NCBI GenBank assembly: GCA_013399855.1
Contig: VXAY01003740.1
Span: forward strand, 362,917 to 426,916
Reading direction: 5' to 3'
Length of the DNA stretch: 64,000 bases
Source: Oxyruncus cristatus
Lineage: Eukaryota > Chordata > Aves > Passeriformes > Cotingidae
This document shows positions 12,101 to 22,186 of the stretch, piece after piece. Below the pieces are notes generated by a model. That model was not told the origin of the DNA. It ran no database searches and was given only the letters and a program-made list of their open reading frames with translations. Positions within the stretch are counted from its first letter, which is position 1. Each line of letters begins with the position of its first letter. The translations under genes and the position numbers were made by a program.

Positions 12101-12973
12101 AAAAAAACCTACCAGAGTCTACAGGGAGAAATAGGATTGGTATCATGACTTCGAAATTACTCATCTCGTTAGGGGTTCTCTGCCTTCTAATAATTCTTTG
12201 CAAATTACATTTTCACTGCTGCCTGTCTTAGAGCTATGTACATTAATACATCCAAGCCAGACGGTATTAGGATGATGTGAAAGATTACACTGCTGTGCTG
12301 AGTATTCCTGCCCATTCTGCACTGCCTGGATAATTCTCTGACAAAATTATCATGACAATAATAGTGTCTGAAACCTAGAGTGACAAAAGCCAGAGCATTT
12401 AAAGATAAGGCCATGATTCACACCAGCAGGAATAAAACAAATGTATAGTATTGCTGAGTGTTTGCAGAAGGCGTAGGGCTGCTTCCCAGAATTTTTGGTG
12501 GCATTTATGTCATTGCTCAGAATTACATTCTAAAACAGGATTTTCAAATCCATTAGGGGAAAATTAGTAGTTTGAAGATGTATAGTATAGACGGATGAAC
12601 AGTAATTCAAGACATTCAATTTATTGAGCCAGTGGGATTAAAATCAAAAGACCAACCTTGAACTCACAGGTAGAAAAGCAGTATTACTGTAAGTTAAGAA
12701 GGATTGGCAGTGTAGTACTTGGTTAGGGCTCTAAAAACTTAGTGAAAAAATCTCTGAACTTTAACCATGACTTCTGTGAATTGTACACATGTATTCACAT
12801 GATGAAGCTTGAGGGAGGCCAATAGGACCTGTTTTCAGTCCTACTGAAAAGGCAGGATGTCAAAGGCAGCATGAAAATACTGGTTTGTTATAGTGCTACA
12901 ATTGTGTTGACTGCAAAACCCCTACAAAAACATCTACACTAAACACAAAGATCCACATAATCCAGTAATTTTT
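9133..12973. other. Gene-free sequence between LTR and CR1 cluster
   Basis: No gene is recognised. An open frame runs out of the LTR edge to 9,335 (about 67 codons past the LTR) and has a protein-like look, but it matches nothing I know. A segment at 11,947-12,016 is bounded by splice-like signals and is discussed as a weak candidate exon. There is an A19 run at 10,192-10,210 and a purine-rich patch near 11,200-11,245. Confidence 0.5.
10192..10210. repeat. A19 run
   Basis: Nineteen consecutive A bases. The preceding sequence is not recognisable as a retrotransposed transcript, so the run is recorded as simple sequence. Confidence 0.9.
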
Positions 12974-14095
12974 CATAGAACAATTTAGGCTGGAAAAGAC
13001 TTGTAAGATCATCAAGTGCAACCATAAACCTGACAATGGCAAGCCCCCTGCTAAACCATGCCTCTAAGTGTCTCTTCTACCTGTCTTTTTAAATACCTCC
13101 AGGGACAGTGAATCAGCCACTTCCATGGGCTACCCTTTTCAGTACCTGACTACTTTCCTTGAAGAAATGTTTCCCGGTATCCAATCTAAACCTTTCCTAG
13201 TGTAACTTGAGGTCATTTCCTCTCATTCTGTGTCCTATCACTTGGGAGAAGACACCAATCCCCACCTTGCCACAACCACTTTCAGGCAGTTGTAGAGTGA
13301 TAAGATCTCTCCTCAGCCTCCTTTTCTCTGGGCAAAACACCCCCAGCTCCCTCAGCCTCTCCTCATAAAACTTGTGCTTCATACCCTTCACCATCTTTCT
13401 TGACCTTCTCTGGACTTAACCCAGAAGCTCAATATTCCTCTTGTCATGAAGGGCTCAAAACTGAACGCAGGATTTCAGGTGCAGCGTCACCAGTGCCAAG
13501 TGCAGGGGGAGGATCACTGCCCTGGTCCTGTTGACCACACTATTGTGATACAATCCAATATGCCATTGGCCTTCCTGGCCACCTGAGCACACTGTTGGCC
13601 CTCGTTCAGCTGCTGTCAACCATCACTGCCAGGTCCTTTTCTACTGGGCACCTCTCCAGACAAACCTGTAGTGTTGCAAGGCTGCAAGGCACTTGGCCTT
13701 GTTGAACCTCATACTGTTGGCCTCAGCCCATTGATCCACTCTGTCCAGATCTCTCTGCAGAGCCCTTCTGCCCTCCAGTAGAACAAATTTCCTGCCCAAC
13801 TTGGTGTCAAATGTGAACTGACTGAAGGTGCACTTGATCTTCTCGTCCAGATCATTAATAAGGATATTAACCAATAAAGACACTGGCCCCAGTATTGTAC
13901 TCTGGGGTACATCACTTGTTACTGACTACCAGCTGGATGCAACTCCATTCACCATAACTCTTCAGGTTCAGCTATCCAGACAGTTTTTAACCCAGTGAAG
14001 AGTGTACCTGTCCATATCATAGGAAGCCAGCTTCTCCATAAGAATGCTTTGTGAAATGGTGAAAAAGGCTTCACTAAAGTCACAGCAAAATGTAC
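12974..14095 (-). mobile_element. CR1 LINE, 3' half with reverse-transcriptase remnant
   Basis: Read on minus, this is the 3' half of a CR1 element: part of the ORF2 reverse transcriptase, then a long 3' untranslated region ending at the low-coordinate side (RC of 'catagaacaatttaggctgg'). ORF2 blocks remain readable: DFSEAF with following TISQSIL at about 14,040-14,081, 'LASYDMDRYTLHWVKN' at about 13,985-14,035, and 'ILINDLDE' then FTFDTKLG at about 13,795-13,870. The catalytic FADD box (13,806-13,817) reads F-T-F-D, so its first metal-binding aspartate has become phenylalanine. Frames also shift between blocks. The copy is inactive. It was probably truncated at its 5' end on insertion, since endonuclease and the front of the reverse transcriptase are absent. 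Confidence 0.92.
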
Positions 14096-14663
14096 AATTT
14101 TTAGTACAAATAGGTGAGAGACTGATATTACAGTTGAAAAGGAAGCATAACATGAATGCATGAGTCCTTTCAACCCATAGCAATTAACAAGGTTGTGCAA
14201 GTAAAAAGGTGGGACATTGTCTTACTCATGACTCTTGCTCCATGCAGTGCTTGATCTTTCTTGAGTGAAGAATAAGGGTTGGGTTGATTCTGCCAATCAA
14301 GTTCTCCTCAATGTGGCTTCCTCGTATTGATGTAACTCAAACTACCAGTAGTGATGCAACCACTGAGTGTATGCTTAGTTACACAGTGTATTAGCTGGGT
14401 AATGCCAGCCTTCTGAAAAGACAAAACTGGTGAAGGTAAGTGAAGTGAAGTACCCAAAAGCACAAGCCATGACAGCACTTTCTTCAAATGAGCTGCTTGT
14501 CCCAGACTCTTCTGAGCTTTTTCCAGTGAAATCTTCCAATCAAAAGCTAATGATTGTGCTGATTGTGGTTGATTGTCAGGTTGTTGGAGAATATGAAATG
14601 GGAATTCTTTAAAAAAGACCAAGGCTTTTCAAGTGAGAAGGGGAGAAAGCCCATTCTAAGGGC
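14096..14663. other. Unassigned sequence inside the CR1/LTR mosaic
   Basis: No gene and no recognised repeat. Overlapping open frames of 60-104 codons occur on both strands, with no supporting signals. The segment may be the original single-copy DNA into which the flanking elements inserted, or an unrecognised old repeat. Confidence 0.4.
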
Positions 14664-14780
14664 ATCTTGATGTTTAAAGTATAGAATATTCCCTTGTCCA
14701 ATTCTGGTCAGCTGTCCCATCAGTAACCCCACCCAGCTTCTTGCCCACCTCTCCCCACCCACTCATTCTGGCTGCCTCTT
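14664..14780 (-). mobile_element. Fragment of the same bird LTR family
   Basis: Read on minus, this piece carries the LTR blocks 'caagaagctgggtgggg', 'gacagctgacc' and 'caagggaatattc'. These align with the U3 promoter-proximal part seen in the fuller LTR at 54,695-55,276, where + reads 'ggaatatccctttggtcgg'. Only about 110 bases are recognisable, and both outer ends of the LTR are missing. Its position hard against CR1 fragments suggests it was cut down by later insertions or deletions. Edges are approximate. Confidence 0.5.
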
Positions 14781-14894
14781 CTTTGTTTCTTCCCATCAGG
14801 GATCCCATCAAGTATTTATACATGTGTAAAAGAGCATCTTTTTCTGCAGGAACACACTTCTGCCTCATAGTTAGCTTGCTGCCCATCAGGGGCT

Positions 14895-15775
14895 TTTTGT
14901 CAGAAAACTTGCTGAGATACAGTCTGTTCCATTGTCCAGGTCACTGATGAAGATGTCAAACAGTACTGGTCCCAGCACACAGCTTGTAACAGGCCTCCAG
15001 CTGGACTTCATGCCTGTCATCACAACCCTCTGGGCCTAACCATTCAGTTGTTTTTTTAATCTACCTCACTATCCACTTACCTAGCCCAGATCTCATCAAC
15101 ATGTCTATGAGGATGTTAAGAGAAAGATAACAGTGTTGAAAGCCTTATTGCAGTGGAAGTAAATGACTTCTACTGCTCTCTACTCAACTACCATGTCAGT
15201 CACAGAAGGTTACCTGGAATTTGCTTTTGTGAGTCTATGCTGACTACTCCAGCTGACCTCCTTCATAAGTTCGAAAATGTTTTCCAGGATTATTCACTCC
15301 ATCTCCTTCCTAGGTAGTGATGTGAGACTTTACCAGCATGTTCTTCTATAGATCCTGCTGGTCACCTTTCATGAAGAAAAAGTGACATTTGCTGTGTCCT
15401 CCATAGCCTTCCCTGGTCTTCACAATCTTTCCAAGACAACTGAAAGCAGTCTTGTGGTGACATAGGCCAGCTTTCTCAGCACATGTGGCTACATCTGGAT
15501 TTGTGGGCATTTATAGGTCCAGCTTTTTCTAGTGCTCCACAACCTGATCCTCCTATTCCAAGGGTACAACAATCTCCTCTCTGGCTTGTAGGACTGTAAT
15601 CTTTGGGGCCTGGGGTTTCTCAAGACAAGTCTCACCAGTAAATGCTGAGGTGGAGGAGGTGTTAAGTACCCCTGTCTTTTCCCTATCCTTTGTCATCAGC
15701 TCCCCTACCCCATTTACCAGCTGACCCACATTTTCCTCAGGCTTCCTTTTGCTGCTGATGTCTCTTTAGAGACAT
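14895..15775 (-). mobile_element. CR1 LINE, reverse-transcriptase segment
   Basis: Read on minus, this is a middle section of CR1 ORF2. It runs from the region before the reverse-transcriptase core ('cttccttttgctgctgatg' on + at its high-coordinate edge) through the 'NKAFNTV' block at about 15,130-15,160 and the 'gtactggtcccagcac' block on + near 14,960. It then breaks at the FADD box near 14,895, which reads FSD. It covers the same reverse-transcriptase region as the copy at 12,974-14,095, so it is a separate insertion and not a displaced part of that one. Stops and frameshifts are frequent. The 14,790-14,894 stretch may still be CR1 but is too diverged to call. Confidence 0.85.
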
Positions 15776-16140
15776 TTAAAGAGATGAGACCACTTCTCTG
15801 GGAAACGGGTTCCGGTGCCTCACAACCGTCACAGTAATTTTTTTTTTTTTTTTAATATTATATCTAATCTAAACCTGTTCTCTTTCTGTTTAAAGCCATT
15901 CCTCCTTGTCCTGTCAGTACGTGCCCTTCTAAAAAGTTCCTTTCCATCTTTCTTGTGGGCTCCCTGTGGTACTGCAAGACCGCAATTAAGTCACTCTAGA
16001 GCCTTCTCTTTTCTGGGCTGAATAGTCCCAGTTCTCCCAGTCTTTCCTTGAAGGAGAGGTGCTTCATCCTTCCCATCAGCTTGGTGTCCCACCTCTGAAC
16101 TTGATCCAGCAGGTTGATGAGGTTCCTCTGCTCAGAATAA
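15776..16140 (-). mobile_element. CR1 LINE, 3' untranslated fragment
   Basis: Read along +, this shows the reverse-complemented CR1 3' region: 'ccacttctctgggaaacggg', 'ggtgcctcacaacc', 'atatctaatctaaacctg', 'tgtcctgtcagtac', 'gccttctcttttctggg' and 'gaaggagaggtgcttcatcc', in the expected order. The very 3' tail is missing at the low-coordinate side, where it joins the reverse-transcriptase fragment. A 16-base T run at 15,838-15,853 has expanded inside it. The same blocks are found in the copy at 56,547-57,427. Confidence 0.85.
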
Positions 16141-17471
16141 TTCCAAAAAAAAAAGCTCTAATCTCAGAGTTTATATGAGAATGACAGTTTATGTCCATGG
16201 AAGGCCAACAGACAATCTACACAAACAGAATTAAAAGTTGACTGATGATGTTTCAGTCATCTATTTCTCTTTAAAAACACACATTTTCTGAAAAGTCTCA
16301 GGGTTAGCCAAGCACTTAAGTGCCCAGAGAAGCTGACCCACTGTTGCGGGGCCTCCTGGTAGAAGACCACATGTACATCTTTGTCGTAGTGAACTCTAGT
16401 AAGGAGATGTGGCAATTTTCTAGCTTTTGAACATTGAGTCAGATTATTTTCTATTCTAACATGATTATTTTGCATATGTTGAATTTTTTTGGCTTGTTAA
16501 TGCATGTCTTGATGATTCAAGGGAGTTTCCACTAAAATTGGTTCTTGTTCAGTGTTCCTTTTTATAGATGTTCAATTGTAACTGGAAACTGTCTTAGTGT
16601 ATGGTCTCATTGAGAGGTATCCAGAGGATGTGCTCTTTAAGTTTTGCTTTTTTTTTTAACTGAGAGATCACATAGAAAAAGATTGTGAGCATTGGATCAT
16701 ATTTAATTGTGTAACTTGTATTAGTATTCTGCTTTTATTTTTTAAGCCCAGAAAGAATTTTGACCAATAAAATGTTAGTATTTCATTTACTGGTATTAGG
16801 TTATTATTCCTCTTTTCTAAGCTATTACTGTAAAACTGAGTTTATTATTAATGAAAATGTACATTGTTTTGTTCTGTTGCTGAGGGGGTAAAATGGAAGC
16901 AGGAAACAGTTATTACTACAAACTTGCAAAGCAAGCTAGAGCCCAGCTCTGTTAACAATGGCACACTATCCTCAAAAACAGTCTCTTTTTACAAACAGAG
17001 CTAGTAAATATATTTACACATATAATATTTTATAAGTTAATAAGACTTAGGATAGTGATAAGTGGTGGGAAGTCACAAAAAGTAGCTGTTGGAGAGACAA
17101 GGAGTGATTTCTCCTATGTCGTGGTATCTCCAGCTCATGCTTTTTGTCTCTGTAATCTTATTTTATGAGAACAGAATGTTAGACATGCTGTAGGGGTGTG
17201 TTGATCATAAAATTCCTTCAAAACCCCTTTATTTCTAGTGAAATATTTTTTTTTAATAAACATTAATTTCTCAAGACATTTTAAAACAGTCTATAATTAA
17301 GAGCCAATGCCCATGGAATAGAATATTATCATAGGTTAATTGCCTCCTGCTGGTTCATGAATGCAGAAGTGTTTGTTTTCTAAGCAGCAGGTGCTGATCC
17401 TTTGATGGTGTTCTATTATACAGAATGACTAGTGCACTGCAGATTTAAACATTTTATCTGATGGATATGGG

Positions 17472-17514
17472 TGCACTGGTGTGACAGACACTGTACTGTG
17501 TTTGACCCAGTGCA
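17472..17514. repeat. Short inverted repeat
   Basis: TGCACTGG at 17,472-17,479 and its exact complement CCAGTGCA at 17,507-17,514 are separated by 27 bases, which include a nested ACAC/GTGT pairing. The stem is too short and interrupted to be a convincing microRNA precursor. Confidence 0.45.
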
Positions 17515-17937
17515 GTTTTACAGCATGAAAAGGCCTCTCTCTAGGTCCTAGATTAATTACTGATTATGAATGGACCTTGTTATTTGATTGGGCTATCTTA
17601 AGAGTACTTGTTTTGATGTTTCCATTCCCTCTTTCCATTCCATTTCTCACAAAAACCTAGCAAAAATTAAACTTCTAGGAATTTGTAAGCATTTCCACAA
17701 AACAGTTCAGGTTCTTTTTTGGAAAGAATTGAGATAAAAAGAGGTATATCCCTTAAAAAGAAAACAAGGATTAATAAAATTATATGTTACTGGGATTGCT
17801 TGAGGGGAAACATGACTTCAACAGTCTGGGTGCAGCTTGAGTTTTACTTTAAATCTTGCTCTCATTATAATTCCCAAAAATGAAAAGTGCCATGTTAATA
17901 GGAGTAAAGCTAGAGAAGTTGTCTGTGCAATCTCACC

Positions 17938-17956
17938 TTTTTTTTTTTTTTTTTTT
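17938..17956. repeat. T19 run
   Basis: Nineteen consecutive T bases. No retrotransposed body is recognisable next to it. Confidence 0.9.
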
Positions 17957-19788
17957 CATGTATACATGCCTGAGACTCAAGCTTCAAGAATAAATGGTGA
18001 AGAAAGAATGTGGGTTTATGCAATGGTCAGTCTGATAGGCAGGTGAATATATCCTCTAATACAAGGTATATCACTGACTCCTTCTTTCCCCTGAACACTT
18101 CATTGCTCTGTCTCCCTATTGGGACTGTGGTTGTAGATCACTTACATTTGTAGGGAATTTCAAGGTTCAAGGAAAAATATCATTAGAAATAGTTTTTTTT
18201 GGATATAGTGGTAAAAAGGAACTGGGCAACAGTTACAGGACAAAGAGGTAAGTAAATGATAATGCTGTGAACTGTTGGCATGATGAGGCAAGTGATGATT
18301 ATGAAATTTCAGAGTTAATGGGCTCTCCTTATACCTTTTTTGATATGAATACTGTTACAGATGTTGCAAAAACCCTTCCAGTAATAAAGGATAAACCATC
18401 ATAGTGACTGTTGGTTCTGAAATACCTTTCTTCTTTGTCACACTCCCTCACTCCCTTGGAAGACTTTTTGAGTCAGCTCAGCTTCTAACAGTTTCCTTTG
18501 AAAGATATTTTTGAGTAGAAATTTAAATTCTTTATCAAAATGTAGGCAATACACTATTTCCGATGTTAAACACTATTTGGCCTGCACTAAATTAATTAAG
18601 AAATACTCAGTTTCTTTACTAGGAGAGCGAGAGAGTGCATAAGAAAGCAGGAAATGATCTTTACACATCAGTCTCTCTTAGGGAATAATTGAATGCCAAG
18701 ACTGCTGACCAGGCTGCAGTTATAATGAGCTTTTATTAACTTTTCTATTAGTGCTCCTATTCTTTGTCTAGTAAGATCCCTTCCCTTCATATGGCAGCAA
18801 TCCCAGGTGGATGACCATGCAGCAAAGAGTAATTTTTGCAGAGCTAATAAATGTGGAAATAAGAAAATGCTTTCCCTGAAGCTTAGCAACATTGTCTGGG
18901 AATATATCCTTTGCACACACTATTTCCAAATATCTGGGAACATTGTGAAATCTGCATTCACATCAGTCAAAGTGTCTATAAGAGATTAGTAAGAACCTGG
19001 GCCTTGCTGTGGGATCAAAGTCCATGGTTAGAGGTGCAGTAACACTTTTGGTGCTTTTTAACAGCATCTTTCTATGAGACTAATGGCTTGGTGAGATTTT
19101 ATGTCCTTATTACTCCGGTGCATTAGTACTGCTAAAAGCTACTCCAGGTTGAGGCTATCAGAAGCAGGAGCATGACTGAACTCAGGTTTCTGGTGAGACA
19201 AAAATTTTGTCTTCCTTCTTGTCCAAGCAAAATAACTTCACAGCTTTTTATGGCCAGCAAGGTTAAAGAGAGGAGATGAATTCTCTGAAGGGGTGAGAAA
19301 AGAGCTGATTCATTCCCGAAAAAACAATAAAGCTTATGGAAGAGTTATTCCGGTTTAAGATGTCTTATATTTTGTGCTATGGATTGTAGAGAAAAAAACC
19401 TGTGTACCTAAACACCCTGGCTATTAGCCAGAATGTTCTCCCAGGAATACCTCTTCAACAGGAGTGAATGAGAAGGCAAGATGAGCCACAGAGAGTGTGC
19501 AAGCTACACAGGAAGCAGGGGAAAATGCAAAAAGAGGTGCCAGTATAAATGACTAAAGAAAACTTGATGTTGGACCTCATAGCTAAGTGTAAGTCTGCTA
19601 AATCTTCCTGGGAAGATCTCACCAACAACTCTGGCACTTCCATAGCAGATAACCTAAGCTGACATTCACCTTGGCTGAATTACAGAAGTAATATTTTCAG
19701 CTGAACAAATTGTTGTTGAACAGCAGCCCTATTGGATTACTCATGCTTTCCATTAGCTGGCATGCCTGTTTTCTTTTCCATAGCAGGC

Positions 19789-19949
19789 TTTTTTTTTTTC
19801 CTTCTTTTTCTTTTTTTTCTTTTTCTTTTTTTCTTTTTTCTTTTTCTTTTTTCTTTTTCTTCTTTTTCTTTTTCTTTTTCTTTTTCTTTTTCTTCTTTTT
19901 CTTTTTCTTTTCTTTTTTCTTTCTTTTTTTTTTCTTTTTTTTGTTTTTT
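19789..19949. repeat. CTTTTT-type polypyrimidine tract
   Basis: A 161-base tract of T and C with a single G near its 3' end, built largely of CTTTTT and related units. It could adopt a triplex (H-DNA) form under supercoiling, because one strand is all pyrimidine and the other all purine. The open frames over it (rich in F and S, or in K and E) are by-products of low complexity and not genes. A poly(A)-tail origin on minus is possible, but no attached element is recognised. Confidence 0.92.
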
Positions 19950-21599
19950 AGTGCATATTAAGATACTCTGAGTCCCCCTTTCCACTGTTAGATCTTGCTA
20001 GATTTACTTCCAGAACAGTCAGTTCACTTACAGTACTTTGACGGGAAGCAAACCATCTTTTTGTGTAATTTTGTAAAGCAGTTTTGTAAGTGTGTAAGAA
20101 GTAATTGTTGGGAAAAGTTATTGCTCTTACAACTTTGCCTTCTCGTTTTTTTCAACTTTATGGAGAAAATGAGGGCTTCATGGTTATTGACACAACTCTA
20201 GCAGGACCAGCCTCTCTCCATCCCAGCCTACAACAGACAAATGCCTAGATATGAATGAGAGGAATTGCAAAATGTTTGCACAATGGGAACTTTACTTATA
20301 ACAGCATCAAAATTATTGGATTATGAAGTTGAATAAGGAATCATTCAGTTGCCCAGCTGCCCCTGGAAAAAATGTTTAGTGAGAAGGGCGGGATGGTTTG
20401 TACCAACATTTATCCGCCCAAAAAACCTGTCAGTCAGCAATGTTTTTCTCTCCTCTCCTGAGAAACAGGATTCATCAGACTTCCTGAGTGGGTGGTGTTT
20501 AAAATACAAACAAATTAAATGAAAAAACAATAGGTGTTTTTCTACATAGGGGCTATTCATTTGTGTTTGGCTTTTCATAAAAAAACCCAAAAACAAACAC
20601 AAAAAAACCCAACAACAACAACAAGAAAACACCTTGCAAATTGTCTAACTACTAACCTGTATAAAAACATCCTTGAGTAAGGGAATATCTATTTTTTTTC
20701 CCATCAACTTTCAGCTTTGGTCTACTTCTCAATCAACTTGCTCAGTAAAAAATCATAAATCTAGCTACTTCATTCTACTCTGATTTTTGTGACATTTCCT
20801 CCTTTTGATCTGTGTCTTAATCTCTGAGTAGATTAAAATTAGTGGACCTATGTGGATAGTAAGGTGATAATGTGCTAGGTAGATGATAGGATTTGTGTTT
20901 TTGTCTGTGCGACCAACTGCAGACAGGCACTGGTGAAAGAATGCAGAATTACAACTCTGAAATATATTTCCCAGTTGCAACCATTTTATAATCAGAACAG
21001 TAAAACAAATATAACACCCTACCCTGAAAACAGCTAACAAAAGTCCCTACATAATCCCATGCTGTACCTTTGAATATTATAATGCTCTCCTTCATACAAA
21101 CAACCTCAGTCTCACAAACACTGGTGAGCAGTGCTTTTATTTTCATGTGTTAGGAACAGCGTGACATAACTCGCCTGGGGCTTCGTTCAGCTGGTTCTTG
21201 TTTAGGACATTATGCCTTTCTCACTAAATGAAAATTGCCTACTACTACCAGTTCATCCACTAGATATAAATGTAAACAGAGGGACAAACACAAATGGGAG
21301 CTATCCACATCCATGCTTTTGGTTGGTGGCTGGAATTTTCACTTGATTACAAGAAAAACTCACGGTGCATTTTTCAGTTCTCCTCTATCTAGCAGTGAAT
21401 TTGAACCATTCAACCTTGCTGTAAAGCCTCAGTTCATGATGTAAAAGGTCATTAGAAGCCCTTATTGCTGCAAAAGACCATATCTTGGTGGATAGTCCTG
21501 GGAGAAGCAGGAACCTTGCTCCAGGTAATGAGGACCTTTCTCAGATGCTTTTCTTGTAGATTGTCCTGTATTCACTTTCTGCAAGGGTCTGGAAGTGCC
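19950..21599. other. Gene-free sequence
   Basis: No gene is recognised; the longest open frame is 95 codons on minus at 20,345-20,632, without support. An A/C-rich stretch at about 20,576-20,634 holds several CAA units. Confidence 0.55.
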
Positions 21600-22075
21600 T
21601 CAGCATGGGTTGTTCAGCACTTTCTGTTCTGTCTTCTCGCTTATCTCCATCTCTGTTTTCCTGGTTGAAGGGGGTCTGTCTGTCTGTGAGTATTCTTGAG
21701 TGGAGGCTTAGTGCCAGCCTTGACTGTGGGGGTGTCATAGGGGTGTGTACCAGAGTACCAGCAACTGGAGAGACTGGGGTGTCTGCATGTTGTCTGGATG
21801 CGTATGTCAATGTGTTCAGTTGCTAGCAAACATCAAGCCGGACCAGTGGTAAATAGGGTAAGAGGTTTGGGAGCTGTGTGTTGGGGTGGGCCTACTTGTG
21901 GGCTGGGTACCACTGAGACCAGAAGGCCTGAGAGTTGTTTACTGTTCATAGCTACTTCAGAGACCAGGAGTCTGAGCTGGGTAATGGTAAGTTCAACCAG
22001 TCTGAACCAACTACGAGCGGTAGTTGTTTGTGTGTGTGTATGAGTGTGCATGAAGCAACTGGTGGACAATCGGGT
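21600..22075. other. G/T-rich block, possible unrecognised repeat
   Basis: This block has a composition unlike its neighbours: + is rich in GGGG-containing GTG words (for example near 21,727, 21,775 and 21,887) and low in A/T runs. It ends in a GT-rich stretch at 22,022-22,050. A perfect hairpin, CAACTAC and GTAGTTG around a five-base loop, lies at 22,008-22,026. Six overlapping short open frames (62-89 codons) cover it on both strands, as expected for GC-richer DNA. It could be an old LTR or other interspersed repeat, or a small GC-rich regulatory segment. I cannot name it. Confidence 0.35.
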
Positions 22076-22128
22076 TCAAAGCTACTGCAGATGTATGTCT
22101 AAGGCCAATTACTGTAGGGAATCATATT

Positions 22129-22186
22129 GATTATATACATATATATGCATATTGAATATATATATGCCTATATATTCATATATTTT
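22129..22186. repeat. AT-rich palindromic tract
   Basis: Alternating TA/AT sequence with two short interruptions containing GC. The arms are nearly self-complementary, so it could extrude as a hairpin. It is degenerate and not a clean dinucleotide array. Confidence 0.7.

Larger units (their letters stand above)
16141..19788. other. Gene-free AT-rich sequence
   Basis: No gene is recognised; all open frames are 82 codons or shorter. The stretch contains a T19 run (17,938-17,956), a small inverted repeat (17,472-17,514), and a donor-like 'gaggtaagt' near 18,246 without a convincing partner acceptor. No transposable element was identified. Confidence 0.55.

Noticed and set aside
13641..14200. 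Several minus frames with reverse-transcriptase-like words
   Set aside because: They are fragments of decayed CR1 ORF2 in different frames with a damaged catalytic box; kept only as a mobile element, not as genes.
17472..17514. Possible microRNA hairpin
   Set aside because: The outer stem is only 8 base pairs with large internal loops; precursors need a longer continuous stem.
18200..18252. Strong donor-like 'gaggtaagt'
   Set aside because: The only nearby acceptor would give an exon of about 40 bases with no open-frame support.
19710..19985. Three overlapping open frames rich in F/S or K/E
   Set aside because: They are translations of the polypyrimidine tract at 19,789-19,949.
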